Part shown: piece by piece, positions 7,722 to 16,684 of the stretch
Layout: each line of letters starts with the position of its first letter
Position numbering within the stretch: the stretch's first letter is position 1
Assembly: GCA_964604675.1 (NCBI GenBank)
Contig: CAZSAT010000027.1
Location: 1 to 64,000 of the forward strand
Direction: 5' to 3'
DNA: 64,000 nucleotides
Origin: CAZSAT01 sp964604675
GTDB taxonomy: Bacteria > Myxococcota_A > UBA796 > CAJQPC01
Notes under the pieces: generated by a model
Databases searched by the model: none
What the model was told of the DNA's origin: nothing
The model's input: only the letters and a program-made list of their open reading frames with translations
Made by a program: the position numbers and the translations under genes

Positions 7722-8899
7722 TGCTCGTGGTCGCCACTGCGCTCGCCGCCCGCCCACCGGTGCAGCCCGGGCTCGATCTGAAGACCTTCGTCGTGGGGGT
7801 CTTCCCCTACGACCACGTGCTGTTCGAAGACCCCGACTGCGCCTGCGTCGAGCCGGCCGCCCAGGGGCTGACCGACCTGCGGCTCAAGCTCGACGAGCGC
7901 CGTGGGCGCTTCGCCATCGAGGCCCACCACACCGCCACCTTCGCCACCGCCGACGTCGACCTCGCCGGCCAGACCGGCGTCGCTCGCCGTGCTCCCCAGC
8001 TCGTCGACGGCACCTGGAACGCCGTGGATGCCCGCCAGATGTCGCTCGCCGGCCGGGTGGATCGCCTCAACCTCCAGGTCACCGTGCCCCACGTCGACCT
8101 CACCCTGGGTCGGCAGGCCATCAGCTTCGGGCGGGCCTTCTTCTTCTCCCCGCTGGATCTGGTCACCCCCTTCGACCCCTCCATCGTCGACCAGGAGTAC
8201 CGGCCCGGCGTCGACGCGGCCCGAACCGACGTGTGGCTGGGCACGGCCGGGCAGGTCGCTGCCGTCGTGGCCTGGATGGGCGACCCCGGCGACGACCTGG
8301 TGCGCGAGCACCTCACCGCCACCGGCTACGCCCAGGGCACCCTCGGGCTCTGGGACCTCGGAGCCTTCGGTGGCCTCGTGCGGGCCGATCCCGTGCTCGG
8401 CGCCGTCGCCGCGGGCAGCGCAGGGCCCCTCGGGCTGCGCAGCGAAGCCACGGTCACCCTCGTCGACGATCCCTTCGTGCGCGCGTCCGCCGGGGCGGAC
8501 TGGATGCCGATGCCGGACCTCTACCTGTCCGCCGAGCTCTACCTCCAGACCCTCGGCGCCGACGGCCCCGACGACTACCTCACCCAGGCCCTCGACCCGC
8601 GCTACGTGGTCGGCGAGCTGTGGCTGCTCGGCCAGCGCTACGCCGGGGTCTCGGCGAGCTGGAAGGTGCACCCGCTCTGGACGGTGGGCACCGGCGCCAT
8701 CGCGAACCTCGGCGACCCTTCGGTGCTGCTGATGCCGTCCATCGAAGGCTCGGTCAGCGACGAGGTGTCCCTGACCGCGTCGGGCTTCGTGGGCCTGGGA
8801 GAGCGCCCGCCCGACTGGAGCACCTCCGCGCCGGCCTTCGCCAGCGAGTTCGGCTCCTGGCCCAGCGCCTTCTTCCTCGCCCTGAAGGTGTACGCGTGA
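7718..8899 (+). CDS. predicted outer-membrane beta-barrel protein
   Basis: A 393-residue protein beginning MMLVVATALA, a short uncharged signal sequence, followed by alternating hydrophobic and polar strands typical of a porin-like barrel, with aromatic girdle residues and a C-terminal strand ending in FFLALKVYA. No named family recognised. The start ATGATG overlaps the stop of the LolA-like gene. Its place between a periplasmic lipid carrier and an inner-membrane ABC transporter suggests it is the outer-membrane end of one export route, or receives the cargo. A Cys pair near residues 38-40 (DCACVEP) is close to the N-terminus of the mature protein. Confidence 0.7.
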   Translation: MMLVVATALAARPPVQPGLDLKTFVVGVFPYDHVLFEDPDCACVEPAAQGLTDLRLKLDERRGRFAIEAHHTATFATADVDLAGQTGVARRAPQLVDGTWNAVDARQMSLAGRVDRLNLQVTVPHVDLTLGRQAISFGRAFFFSPLDLVTPFDPSIVDQEYRPGVDAARTDVWLGTAGQVAAVVAWMGDPGDDLVREHLTATGYAQGTLGLWDLGAFGGLVRADPVLGAVAAGSAGPLGLRSEATVTLVDDPFVRASAGADWMPMPDLYLSAELYLQTLGADGPDDYLTQALDPRYVVGELWLLGQRYAGVSASWKVHPLWTVGTGAIANLGDPSVLLMPSIEGSVSDEVSLTASGFVGLGERPPDWSTSAPAFASEFGSWPSAFFLALKVYA

Positions 8900-10185
8900 G
8901 CTCACCTCTGCCTCGGATGGCGTGGCGCAACCTCGCCCGCAACCTCCGCCGCACGGTCATCACCGTCGTCGGCCTGGCGCTCGCGCTCGCGATGTCCATC
9001 GCGACCTGGGTGCTCTTCGACGGCTTCCTCTCGGACTCGGTGTCCGCGCTCGTGTCCGGCTCGGGCCACGTGCTCGTCGAACACCCCGGCCAGCTCGAGC
9101 AGCGCAACTTCTACGACACGATACCCGACGCCGACCTCCTGGCCAGGGAGCTCGAGGCCGACCCGCGGGTGGCCGCCGTGCAGCCGGTCATCCGTGGCGC
9201 CGCGCTGGTGTCGGGTGAGGAGCTGTCGGCCGGCGCCAACCTGCTCGCCCTGGACCCCACCCGCGACGCGTCCCGGCTGCCGGACCAGATCGTGTCCGGC
9301 GCGTTCCTCACCGGGGGCGAGGAGGTCCTGCTCGGGGCCGGGCTCGCCACCCGCATCCACGCCGGGGTGGGGGACGAGGTCGCCGTGATGACGCAGGCCG
9401 CCGACGGGAGCCTCGGCAACGCGCTGTGGACCGTGGTCGGCCTCGTCGAGACCGGCAACGCCGACCAGGACCGTGGCACGGCCTGGGTCCCCCTTGACGC
9501 TGCGCGAGAGCTCTTCGTGCTCGAGGGCGCCCACGCGCTCGCCGTCACGCTGCAGGACGCCGGTGCGGCCCGCAGCTTCGTCGCCGGGCTCGACGATCGC
9601 TTCACCCGCGTCTACGCCGACACCGAGCTGCTCGCTCCCGAAGGCGCCGACCCGTCGCGCACCCCGGTGGTAGCCGACAAGGGGCTCGTCGCCAGGACGT
9701 GGAGGGCCGTGAACCCACTCATGGGCGAGTACGCCGAGATGTCCAAGGCCTGGTCGCTGGTCATCGTCGGCATCGTGCTCCTCACCGCGTCGATGGGCGG
9801 GATGAACAGCATGCTCATGTCGGTGCTCGAACGCACACGGGAGCTCGGGGTGCTCATGGCGGTCGGGCTTCGGCCGCGGAGCGTCGTCGCGCTCGTGGTG
9901 CTCGAGAACCTCGTCCTGGGCGTGGTGGCCACCGCCCTCGGCCTCGTCCTCGGCGCCGGCTGCGCGTGGTGGCTGGTCGAGGTGGGCTTCGACCTGTCCG
10001 AGGGCACGCCGGACATGGCCTTCTCCGGCGTCGTCATCGAGCCCGTCTTTCGTGGCCGCTGGAGCGTCGACGCCTTCGTCTGGCCGGCCGTGGTGCTCGC
10101 GGCGGTGACCTTCCTCTCCAGCCTCTGGCCGGCGCTGCGAGCAGCCCGCCTGGCCCCGGTCGACGCGATGAGGGCTCAGCGATGA
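8896..10185 (+). CDS. ABC transporter permease, FtsX/LolC-E type
   Basis: A 429-residue permease with the MacB/LolC topology: a cytoplasmic basic N-terminus (MAWRNLARNLRRTVIT) and first helix, a large periplasmic MacB-PCD-like domain (about 45-280), then three C-terminal helices. The coupling region VLERTRELGVLMAVGLRPRSV contains the ExRREIG-like element that contacts the ATPase, and the C-terminus has ALRAARLAPVDAMRAQ, the usual end of the family. The GTG start overlaps the preceding TGA as GTGA; an ATG at 8917 is an alternative. It pairs with the next gene, a second permease, and the downstream ATPase. Confidence 0.85.
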   Translation: MSSPLPRMAWRNLARNLRRTVITVVGLALALAMSIATWVLFDGFLSDSVSALVSGSGHVLVEHPGQLEQRNFYDTIPDADLLARELEADPRVAAVQPVIRGAALVSGEELSAGANLLALDPTRDASRLPDQIVSGAFLTGGEEVLLGAGLATRIHAGVGDEVAVMTQAADGSLGNALWTVVGLVETGNADQDRGTAWVPLDAARELFVLEGAHALAVTLQDAGAARSFVAGLDDRFTRVYADTELLAPEGADPSRTPVVADKGLVARTWRAVNPLMGEYAEMSKAWSLVIVGIVLLTASMGGMNSMLMSVLERTRELGVLMAVGLRPRSVVALVVLENLVLGVVATALGLVLGAGCAWWLVEVGFDLSEGTPDMAFSGVVIEPVFRGRWSVDAFVWPAVVLAAVTFLSSLWPALRAARLAPVDAMRAQR

Positions 10186-11393
10186 CCCTCGCCCTGCGCC
10201 TCGGCCTCCGCAACGTGCTGCGCTACGCGCGCCGGAGCTTGATCACCGCCGGCACCATCGCGGCCAGCTTCGCGATGCTGGTGCTCGCCATCGGCATCTC
10301 CGAGGGCAGCTACGCCAGCATCGTCGACAACGCCGCACGCTCCGGGGCCGGGCACGTGGTCGTGCGCGCCCCCGGCTACGACCCGCTCGACCCCGTGCCC
10401 CTCGCCGACGCTGCGGCCGTGCTCGTCGCCGCCGCACGCCATGGCCTCGCTGTGCCCCGCGCGGAAGCCCTCGTGGTCGCCAGTGCTTCCTCGGGTTCGG
10501 CCACCCTGCTCGCGCTCGGCGTCGACCCGCTCATCGAGGAGCAGGCCTCCATCACCGCCGAGGCGCTGGTGGAGGGTGCGTGGCTGCCGGAGGAGCCCGG
10601 ACGGGTGGGCAAGGCGCTGGTCGGCCGCAGCCTGGCGAAGCGGCTGCGCGTCGACGTCGGCGACCGCCTCGTGGTCACCGCGAACAGCCCGGACCAGGCC
10701 TTGCTCTTCCGCGTTGGCGGCCTCTTCTCGACCGGGTCCCCCGCGGTCGACGACGGCCTGGTGCTGGTGGACCGGCGCGCGCTCTCCACCCTGCTCGGCG
10801 AGCCCGACGTGGTCCACAGTGTCGGCGTGTTGCTCGACGACGTCTACGACGCCGCTCGGGTGGCCGAGGAGCTCGGGGCCGCGTTGCCGCACGCCCAGGT
10901 GCTCACCTGGGCCGAGGCGCTTCCCGAGGTGGGCGACTACATCACGCTGGACCGCACCAGCGCGAGCGCGATGTTCTTCGTGCTCTTCTTCCTGGTCGGG
11001 CTGGCCATCCTCAACAGCATCCTGATGAGCGTCTTCGAGAGGAAGCGCGAGCTCGGTGTGCTGCTCGCGCTGGGCACCGCACCCCGCACGCTCTTCACCA
11101 TGGTCGTGATCGAGGGCGTGATGCTGTCGGTCGTCTCCGTCGCGCTCGGGCTGGCCATCGGCTGGGCCGGAGTCAGCTACCTCGCCGTCGACGGGCTGGA
11201 CCTGAGCGCCTTGATGGGCAGCGACTACGACCTGGCCGGCTACGCCATGGAGCCGGTGATCTACCCCCTGATCAAGGTCGGACGCGTCATCGACGGGGTG
11301 GTCATGGTCGTCCTGCTCACCCTGCTCGCCGCCCTGTACCCCGCGTGGAAGGCCGCCCGCGTGCCCCCCGTCGAAGCCATCAGCCGGCTCTGA
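10182..11393 (+). CDS. ABC transporter permease, FtsX/LolC-E type (second subunit)
   Basis: A 403-residue paralogue of the preceding permease with the same layout: N-terminal helix after LRLGLRNVLRYARRSLITAG, periplasmic domain, then VFERKRELGVLLALGTAPRTL and two further helices, ending in YPAWKAARVPPVEAISRL. Two different permease genes in a row match the LolC/LolE heterodimer arrangement rather than the MacB homodimer. The ATG overlaps the stop of the first permease (ATGA). Together they would extract a lipid or lipoprotein from the inner membrane for the LolA-like carrier encoded upstream. Direction and cargo are inferred from family and context only. Confidence 0.85.
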   Translation: MTLALRLGLRNVLRYARRSLITAGTIAASFAMLVLAIGISEGSYASIVDNAARSGAGHVVVRAPGYDPLDPVPLADAAAVLVAAARHGLAVPRAEALVVASASSGSATLLALGVDPLIEEQASITAEALVEGAWLPEEPGRVGKALVGRSLAKRLRVDVGDRLVVTANSPDQALLFRVGGLFSTGSPAVDDGLVLVDRRALSTLLGEPDVVHSVGVLLDDVYDAARVAEELGAALPHAQVLTWAEALPEVGDYITLDRTSASAMFFVLFFLVGLAILNSILMSVFERKRELGVLLALGTAPRTLFTMVVIEGVMLSVVSVALGLAIGWAGVSYLAVDGLDLSALMGSDYDLAGYAMEPVIYPLIKVGRVIDGVVMVVLLTLLAALYPAWKAARVPPVEAISRL

Positions 11394-11401
11394 GAGGTCC
11401 C

Positions 11402-12091
11402 GTGAACATCCTGCGTGCCATCGCCGTCGAGAAGTCCTACCAACAGGGCGAGGTCACCGTGCCCGCCCTCCGCGGCATCGATCTGTCGATCGGGGTCGGC
11501 GAGTTCGTCGTGCTCGCGGGCCCCTCGGGGTCCGGCAAGACCACGCTGTTGAACCTCTTCGGAGCGCTCGACGAGCCCACCGCGGGCGCGGTGGAGGTCG
11601 AGGGACGGCCGCTGTCGGGCCTGGCCCGGCGGCGCCTCGCCGAGCTGCGGCGGGACCGGATCGGCTTCGTGTTCCAGGCCTACAACCTCGTCCCGGTGCT
11701 CACAGCCTACGAGAACGCCGAGCTGATCCTGATGCTGCAGGGCGTGCTCGAGGCGGAGCGCCGCGAGCGGGTGATGCCGCTGTTGAAGGCCGTGGGCCTC
11801 GAGGGACTGGAGGACCGGCGCCCGAACCAGCTCTCCGGCGGGCAGCAGCAGCGCGTCGCCGTGGCGCGCGCCCTGGCCGCCCGCCCGGCCATCGTGCTGG
11901 CCGACGAGCCCACCGCGAACCTCGACGGTGCCACGGGCGCCGCGCTCCTGGCGACGATGCGCAAGCTCAACGAGGAGTCGGGCACCACCTTCGTGTTCTC
12001 CAGCCACGACGAGAAGGTCATCGCGCTGGCCCGGCGGCTCGTCTGGCTCGAAGACGGTCGGGTGGCTCGGGACGAGCGGCGAGGAGACTGA
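11402..12091 (+). CDS. ABC transporter ATP-binding protein, LolD/MacB type
   Basis: A 229-residue ATPase with all motifs: Walker A GPSGSGKTT (about 40-48), Q-loop (FVFQAYNLVPVLT), ABC signature LSGGQQQRVAVARAL (about 144-158), Walker B AIVLADEPTANLD, and the H-loop in FSSHDEK. The VFQAYNLVPVLTAYENAEL stretch is typical of the MacB/LolD/FtsE subfamily. GTG start nine bases after the second permease gene stops, with GAGAGG upstream. It should energise the two permeases. It is the last gene of the tetR-led operon, closed by a hairpin at 12098-12116. Confidence 0.9.
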   Translation: MNILRAIAVEKSYQQGEVTVPALRGIDLSIGVGEFVVLAGPSGSGKTTLLNLFGALDEPTAGAVEVEGRPLSGLARRRLAELRRDRIGFVFQAYNLVPVLTAYENAELILMLQGVLEAERRERVMPLLKAVGLEGLEDRRPNQLSGGQQQRVAVARALAARPAIVLADEPTANLDGATGAALLATMRKLNEESGTTFVFSSHDEKVIALARRLVWLEDGRVARDERRGD

Positions 12092-12097
12092 GCGTGC

Positions 12098-12116
12098 CGC
12101 GGTGTCGATCACCGCG
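12098..12116. terminator. bidirectional hairpin between convergent genes
   Basis: A perfect 7-bp stem (CGCGGTG and CACCGCG) with a TCGAT loop sits in the 28-bp gap between the ATPase gene and the convergent VWA gene. There is no T-run, so it is either a weak bidirectional terminator or an RNA end-stabilising hairpin. Confidence 0.5.
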
Positions 12117-12119
12117 ACG

Positions 12120-13502
12120 TCATTCGATGTACCCCAAGGCTCTCAGCTGCTCCTCCGCCGCCAGGCTCACCTCGGCCCGACTCCCTTCCTCGACCCCACG
12201 CCACACCCGCCGCGTGGACTGCAGCTTGTCGCCCGCCTGCGCCAGCTCCGGCGCCGAGTACGTGCTCGACAGCGCCGAGAGCTGCCTCGCGAAGCTGTCC
12301 AGCACGGCGTCCGCGTCGTCGGCGCGCCCCCCTCGTCGCAAGGCCGCTGCCTGCTCCCGGGCGCGGCCCTCGTGCACCTTGCCCACGTACGCCACCGCCA
12401 GCGCGTCCTGGCTGCCATCCAACACGGTCGGATCGTCGCTCGTCACCGACCACAGCTCCTGCGTGAGCGACGTCACCGCCCCCGTCACCGGGTCCTGGGT
12501 CGACACCGCCACCGACCCCAACAGGTCGCCGGCCACCTCCGGATCGATCTGCAGCTTCGCCACCACCTTCCGGGTCGTGCCGCTCGACATGTCGCCCACC
12601 AGCGCCTCCCAGCCCGTCGCGGTCGCCCGTCCGTCCCAGGTCTCGTACCCGAACACGTCCAGCACGGTCACCCCGGCCCCTGGCCGCACCTCCACCGTCA
12701 CCCCCTGCGCCGCCAGGGTGTCCGCCGCCCGCAGCTCGTCGGCCAGCATGCCCGCCAGGGCACTCGGCGACTCCACGTAGTGGTACCGACCGCCCCCCGC
12801 GTCGGCGATGGCCGCCATCGTGTCCAGGTCGAAGTCCAGGCCCAGACCCAGCGCGCTCACCGTCACCCCGGCGGACTGCGCGCCCCCCGCGATGCCCGCG
12901 AGCACGTCGGTGGCTGTCGCCCCCGCCGTGGCATGACCATCGCCCAACAGGACCATGCGCCGCACGCCCGGCACGCCCCCCAGCTGCGTCAACGCGGTGT
13001 GCAGGCCGGACGACATGTTCGTGTCGCCGCCGGCCACCAGCCGGTCCATGCCCGAGAGCACGGTCCCGCGGCCCGAGATCGTCGTGCGCCCGTGGAGCAC
13101 CTTCGCAACGGTCGAGAAGCCCACCAGCGACACGCTGTCCCCCGCGTCCAGCTGGCCCACCAGGGCCTCGGCCGCCTCCCGCGCGTCGGCCAGCTTCTGG
13201 CCGCTCATCGAGCCCGAGGTGTCGACCACCAGCGACAGGTGCACGGGCACCTCGCCCACACCGTCTTCGTCGGCGGTCAGCTCCACCACCGCGTAGCGGA
13301 CCTGGGGTCCCACCGAGCTCAGCGCGCTCCGGTCGAGCGCCGTCCGCACGGTCAGGTGCCCGGTGGCCCCCACGGTCGGCGTCGGCGGCTGCACCGGCGC
13401 GGGTGCCGCCACGACGGCCACACTGGGGGAGGGGAGGAGGAAGAGGGCGAGGCCTGCGAGCGTGGAGCCCGTGAGGAAGCCCTTCAGAGCGGTCTGTTGC
13501 AT
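12120..13502 (-). CDS. secreted von Willebrand factor A domain protein
   Basis: A 460-residue exported protein. A signal peptide (MQQTALKGFLTGSTLAGLAL...) is followed by a Pro/Val linker and a VWA domain with the MIDAS motif DTSGSMS at about 94-100, the Thr of GGDTNMSSGL and the Asp of LLGDGHAT, all consistent with divalent-metal binding. The C-terminal region (about 290-460) is of unknown type and ends in EEQLRALGYIE, the same tail seen on two sulfatase-like lipoproteins here. The ATG at 13502 has GAGGTGATCC upstream. A competing frame on the same strand (12109-13533) is a shadow. Role: probably protein-protein interaction at the cell surface. Confidence 0.8.
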   Translation of the reverse strand: MQQTALKGFLTGSTLAGLALFLLPSPSVAVVAAPAPVQPPTPTVGATGHLTVRTALDRSALSSVGPQVRYAVVELTADEDGVGEVPVHLSLVVDTSGSMSGQKLADAREAAEALVGQLDAGDSVSLVGFSTVAKVLHGRTTISGRGTVLSGMDRLVAGGDTNMSSGLHTALTQLGGVPGVRRMVLLGDGHATAGATATDVLAGIAGGAQSAGVTVSALGLGLDFDLDTMAAIADAGGGRYHYVESPSALAGMLADELRAADTLAAQGVTVEVRPGAGVTVLDVFGYETWDGRATATGWEALVGDMSSGTTRKVVAKLQIDPEVAGDLLGSVAVSTQDPVTGAVTSLTQELWSVTSDDPTVLDGSQDALAVAYVGKVHEGRAREQAAALRRGGRADDADAVLDSFARQLSALSSTYSAPELAQAGDKLQSTRRVWRGVEEGSRAEVSLAAEEQLRALGYIE

Positions 13503-13589
13503 GGATCACCTCGGGTGTCGCTCCCAAGGTCACCGCTGGATGTGGCGCGATCCGCGTGCGGTGTCAGGCATTGCCGTGCAGAATCCGTG

Positions 13590-14657
13590 TCACTCCTGCG
13601 CCAGGTCGATCACCACGGCGAGCTGACCGTTCACCACCTCGACCGCCAACCCCGCCACGTCGAGCTGTGGGGTCAAGAGCACGCTGCGCTCCGTCACGCT
13701 CCACCAGATCGTGTCCAGGCACGACGACACGTTCGGTCCGCGGCAGCTCAGCTCGGCCCGCGCACCGCTGAAGCCCAGGCCCTCCAGCCGTGCATCGGCC
13801 GCCGGATCCAGGGTCCACCCCTCCCGCTTCCGCCGCTCCAGCTCCGAGCGGGCCGACGACCCGAGCACCGGGTCGGCGCCGATCGCCTGGAGGTCCTCCA
13901 GGTAGCGCAGGTCGTTGAGCGCCTCGAGCACGGTGGCCGCGAGCTCGCCGGCGGCCGGGATCGGCTCCTCGAAGGGGCCGTCGTCGGGGGTCTCGGTCGC
14001 CACGTAGAGCGCGCCGGAGCCCACCACCTCGTCCACGCCCTCCGGGCTCGTGCCCCACACCTCCACGAACCACTCGCCGGGCTCGTCGACCACCACCGCA
14101 CCCGGACCGAGCGCGAGCCCCGAGGGGCCCACCGCCCAGACCTCCAGCGCCGTGTAGCCGGCCGCGTCCACCGTGCCGATGCTCAGGGTCTGGCCCACGG
14201 CGAGCTCGCGGGGAAACGCCGACAACCTCACCGGCGCGATCGACGACACGGTCACCCACACGTCCCGGTCGCCGTCACGCACTCGGGCCATGCCGACCAC
14301 CAGCCCTTCGGCCCGCGCCTCGGTGGCGACGGTCCCCGCCTCGACGGGCAGCTCGCCCTCGGCCACCCGCTCCACCACGATGGCGTCGATCGCGTGGGGC
14401 CATCCCGCCCGCATGCGCGCCCAGTTCACGCTCGACCGGTCGTAGGCCAGCCCCTCGGCCACCAGCAGGCCCACCGCGCCAGCCACCCCGGAGAGCGCCT
14501 CGTCCAGCGGCACCTCGCCCGCGACGTGCTTCACCACCTCGTCGCGCGGCGGCGTGTCGGAGCGGCTGTAGAGGGGCGCGAGGGTGGCGGGCACGATCGG
14601 GGTGGCCATGGCGTCGGGCGCCTTGTGCTTCCCGCAGGCCAACATCAAGAAGAGCAT
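13590..14657 (-). CDS. putative lipoprotein of unknown function
   Basis: A 355-residue predicted lipoprotein starting MLFLMLACGK, which places the lipobox Cys at position 8 with no charged n-region; no earlier start is available in frame. The mature protein has a predicted helical first third, a beta-sandwich-like middle (VRLSAFPRELAVGQTLSIG to GEWFVEVWGTSPEGV), a helical stretch rich in Leu and Glu, and a C-terminal domain with a Cys pair (LSCRGPNVSSCLD) likely to be disulfide bonded. No family recognised. The upstream sequence TAGCCC then six bases then ATG resembles the leaderless promoters found elsewhere in the window. Confidence 0.65.
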   Translation of the reverse strand: MLFLMLACGKHKAPDAMATPIVPATLAPLYSRSDTPPRDEVVKHVAGEVPLDEALSGVAGAVGLLVAEGLAYDRSSVNWARMRAGWPHAIDAIVVERVAEGELPVEAGTVATEARAEGLVVGMARVRDGDRDVWVTVSSIAPVRLSAFPRELAVGQTLSIGTVDAAGYTALEVWAVGPSGLALGPGAVVVDEPGEWFVEVWGTSPEGVDEVVGSGALYVATETPDDGPFEEPIPAAGELAATVLEALNDLRYLEDLQAIGADPVLGSSARSELERRKREGWTLDPAADARLEGLGFSGARAELSCRGPNVSSCLDTIWWSVTERSVLLTPQLDVAGLAVEVVNGQLAVVIDLAQE

Positions 14658-14717
14658 GACCCTGGGCTAACCTTCGGACCCGGCCGGCACGCGCGGCCCG
14701 TGACGCCCCTTGACGCC

Positions 14718-15770
14718 TCATGGTGCGAGCGGACAATCCCCCGTGTGCAGGCCGGTCAGGTCGCCGGTCACGAAGGCCACATCGTCCTTGCCCGACTGCT
14801 TCATGCCGATCCAGCCCGGCTGCATGCCCCAGTAGCCGTAGGACCACCCCGTGATGAGGTCGGTCACCGCCGGCATCCACACCGCGTAGATCGGCAGGCC
14901 ACCGTCGCACACGTACGAGCTCGGGTAGTCGCCCTCGTTGTACGCCCCGTCGCCGTTGTTGTCGGCGTACAAGAGCGGCACCTCCATGCCGACCACCGCG
15001 CCGAAGTCGACGTTCATCGCCTGGTGGTCCGCGGGCGGCTCGCCGTCGAGCGCGATCGAGAAGCTGGTGCCCATGGGCTCGTCGTAGAGGTAGGCCTGCA
15101 CGCTGCCGCCGTCGAAGAGCACGTAGGGCGCGAGCACCAGGCCCTGGTTCGGCGCCGTCTTCACCACCTCGCCCTCGATGAGCAGGGTCTCGTTCACCGC
15201 AAGGTTGGTCTCGATGGGAATGGCCAGCGGGTCGTACAGCTCGAAGTCCTCGGCGCCCCCCTTGCCGCTCACGTCCGCCAGCAGGGCGTTCCAGCCCTCC
15301 ACCACGCCGAGCTTTCCGAGCCCGCCCGGGTCACCTTCCACGTACACCGCCCACACGGTGCTCACCCCGCGGAGGGCTTCACCCTCGTCGAAGCTCCCGT
15401 CGCCGTCGTCGTCGTCGTGCAGGGCTCCTACGTACACGCCGAGCTTCACGCCCAGCTTCGGGTCCTCCTGCAGGTCGGTGGGCGCGCCCAGCTCGAGCTC
15501 CACCCGGCTGCCCGTGACCTCCACGCCCGCGAGCTCCGCGCCGAAGGTCAGGTCGTCGGCGCCCAGGTCGATCGCGTGCATCGTGAGGGTCGCGCCCTCC
15601 CAGTCCCCGCGGATCTCCCAGGCGAGGTCGGGGTCCGAGGCCGCTTCGCCGGAGTCGCCGCCGTCACCCGTGTCGTCGGTGCTCGGGTCGCCGGTCTCCT
15701 GGGGTTCGGTCGAGGCGGTGTCGCCCTCGGGCTTGTCGGGGATGCAGGCGAGCAGAGCGATGAGCGTCAT
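14718..15770 (-). CDS. putative lipoprotein with EF-hand-like calcium loops
   Basis: A 350-residue predicted lipoprotein. MTLIALLACIPD puts the lipobox Cys at position 9. An acidic Thr/Ser/Asp/Gly linker (about 13-50) joins a beta-rich body. Two short acidic loops, DDDDGDGSFDEGEAL and DNNGDGAYNEGDY, match the DxDxDG calcium-binding loop found in dockerins and thrombospondin-3-type repeats. Remaining sequence is beta-rich with no recognised enzyme motif. The ATG has GGAGG upstream. It lies in a minus-strand run of secreted proteins (VWA, two other lipoproteins) and is probably surface exposed with calcium-stabilised folding. Confidence 0.65.
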   Translation of the reverse strand: MTLIALLACIPDKPEGDTASTEPQETGDPSTDDTGDGGDSGEAASDPDLAWEIRGDWEGATLTMHAIDLGADDLTFGAELAGVEVTGSRVELELGAPTDLQEDPKLGVKLGVYVGALHDDDDGDGSFDEGEALRGVSTVWAVYVEGDPGGLGKLGVVEGWNALLADVSGKGGAEDFELYDPLAIPIETNLAVNETLLIEGEVVKTAPNQGLVLAPYVLFDGGSVQAYLYDEPMGTSFSIALDGEPPADHQAMNVDFGAVVGMEVPLLYADNNGDGAYNEGDYPSSYVCDGGLPIYAVWMPAVTDLITGWSYGYWGMQPGWIGMKQSGKDDVAFVTGDLTGLHTGDCPLAP

Positions 15771-15808
15771 GGGGTGTCCTCCGCCGACACCCTTACCTCA
15801 GCCTCCGG

Positions 15809-16630
15809 CTACCACCAGCTTCCAGCGGCGTTGATCTCGAAGAGGTAGCTGGAGGTGCAGCTCTCACCACCCATGGAGTGGATCGCGGCCAGGAACCAGC
15901 CCGAGTCCGACGAGGTGTAGCCGCCGTCGTGCCAGTACGACTCGTCGCCACCGGTGCCCGAGTCGTCGACCGTGCCCAGGGTCTGCCAGTCGCTGCCGGA
16001 GTCCGGGTACCAGTACAGGTCCACCGCGATGTCGACCGTGGAGGGCGCATACAGCGTGTGGCCCACGCCGTAGCTGTCGAACCAGCCGTCCTCCACGTAG
16101 TAGTAGATCGTGTCGTAGTCCGACTCGGGGTTCAGGTAGCCCTCGTACTGGTAGACCTCGCCGGTGATGTCGCCCAGGTCGTTGTAGTCGTGGTAGCCGT
16201 CGTCGTTGGGCTCCCAGTAGTCGCCGGAGAAGTCTTCATCGACCAATCCGTCGCAGTCTTCGTCCTCACCGTCGCAGCCGTCGCTCCACACCCCGGGGTT
16301 GACCGACGCGTCGTTGTCGTCGCAGTCGCCCTGGCCGGTGGTGTAGCCGTCGTTGTCGCTGTCGCCACCGCCGCCGCCATCGCCGCCGTCGCCGCCGTCG
16401 CCGCCGTCGCCGCCATCGCCGCCGTCGCCGCCGTCGCCCCACTCCGAGCCGCCGGTGTCGCTGCCGTTGTTGCCGTCGCCGCCGTCGCCGCCGTCGCCGC
16501 TGCTGCTGCTGCTGCTGCCGGTGTCGTCTTCGTAGATGCCGGGGGACACGCCCTCGTCCTCCCGCTCGCCGTTGAAGCAGGCCACGAGCAGGGTGGTGAG
16601 GCCGATGGCCGAGAGCAGGGTGGGCCGCAC
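15809..16630 (-). CDS. lipoprotein with GGD repeats and MopE-type metal-binding motif
   Basis: A 273-residue predicted lipoprotein (GTG start at 16630, lipobox LLVAC, Cys 18). A hexaserine tract and a GGD-repeat linker (about 45-90) precede the putative metal-binding motif of MopE-like proteins: DSDNDGYTTGQGDCDDNDAS, then NPG, then DGCDGEDEDCDGLVDED. In MopE this region binds copper through an oxidised Trp; in most homologues it is a calcium-type repeat. The C-terminal domain is rich in Tyr, Asp, Gly and Ser (YDTIYYYVEDGW), like pre-peptidase C-terminal domains. On the minus strand a TATACT -10 element lies at 16663-16658 and GGAGG precedes the start. Confidence 0.75.
   Translation of the reverse strand: MRPTLLSAIGLTTLLVACFNGEREDEGVSPGIYEDDTGSSSSSSGDGGDGGDGNNGSDTGGSEWGDGGDGGDGGDGGDGGDGGDGGGGGDSDNDGYTTGQGDCDDNDASVNPGVWSDGCDGEDEDCDGLVDEDFSGDYWEPNDDGYHDYNDLGDITGEVYQYEGYLNPESDYDTIYYYVEDGWFDSYGVGHTLYAPSTVDIAVDLYWYPDSGSDWQTLGTVDDSGTGGDESYWHDGGYTSSDSGWFLAAIHSMGGESCTSSYLFEINAAGSWW
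16362..16518. repeat. 9-bp (GGD) repeats and a CTG/AGC microsatellite inside a CDS
   Basis: Two blocks of the 9-bp unit GCCGCCGTC (16362-16438 and about 16472-16500), followed by six consecutive CTG triplets (16500-16517 on the plus strand), lie within the lipoprotein gene. They encode the GGD linker and a polyserine run. All units are multiples of three, so slippage would change linker length without a frameshift. Confidence 0.85.
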
Positions 16631-16684
16631 GGTGCCTCCGGGGAGCGCGGGAGGCCGAGTATACCCGCGCTGCGCCGGCTCGGA

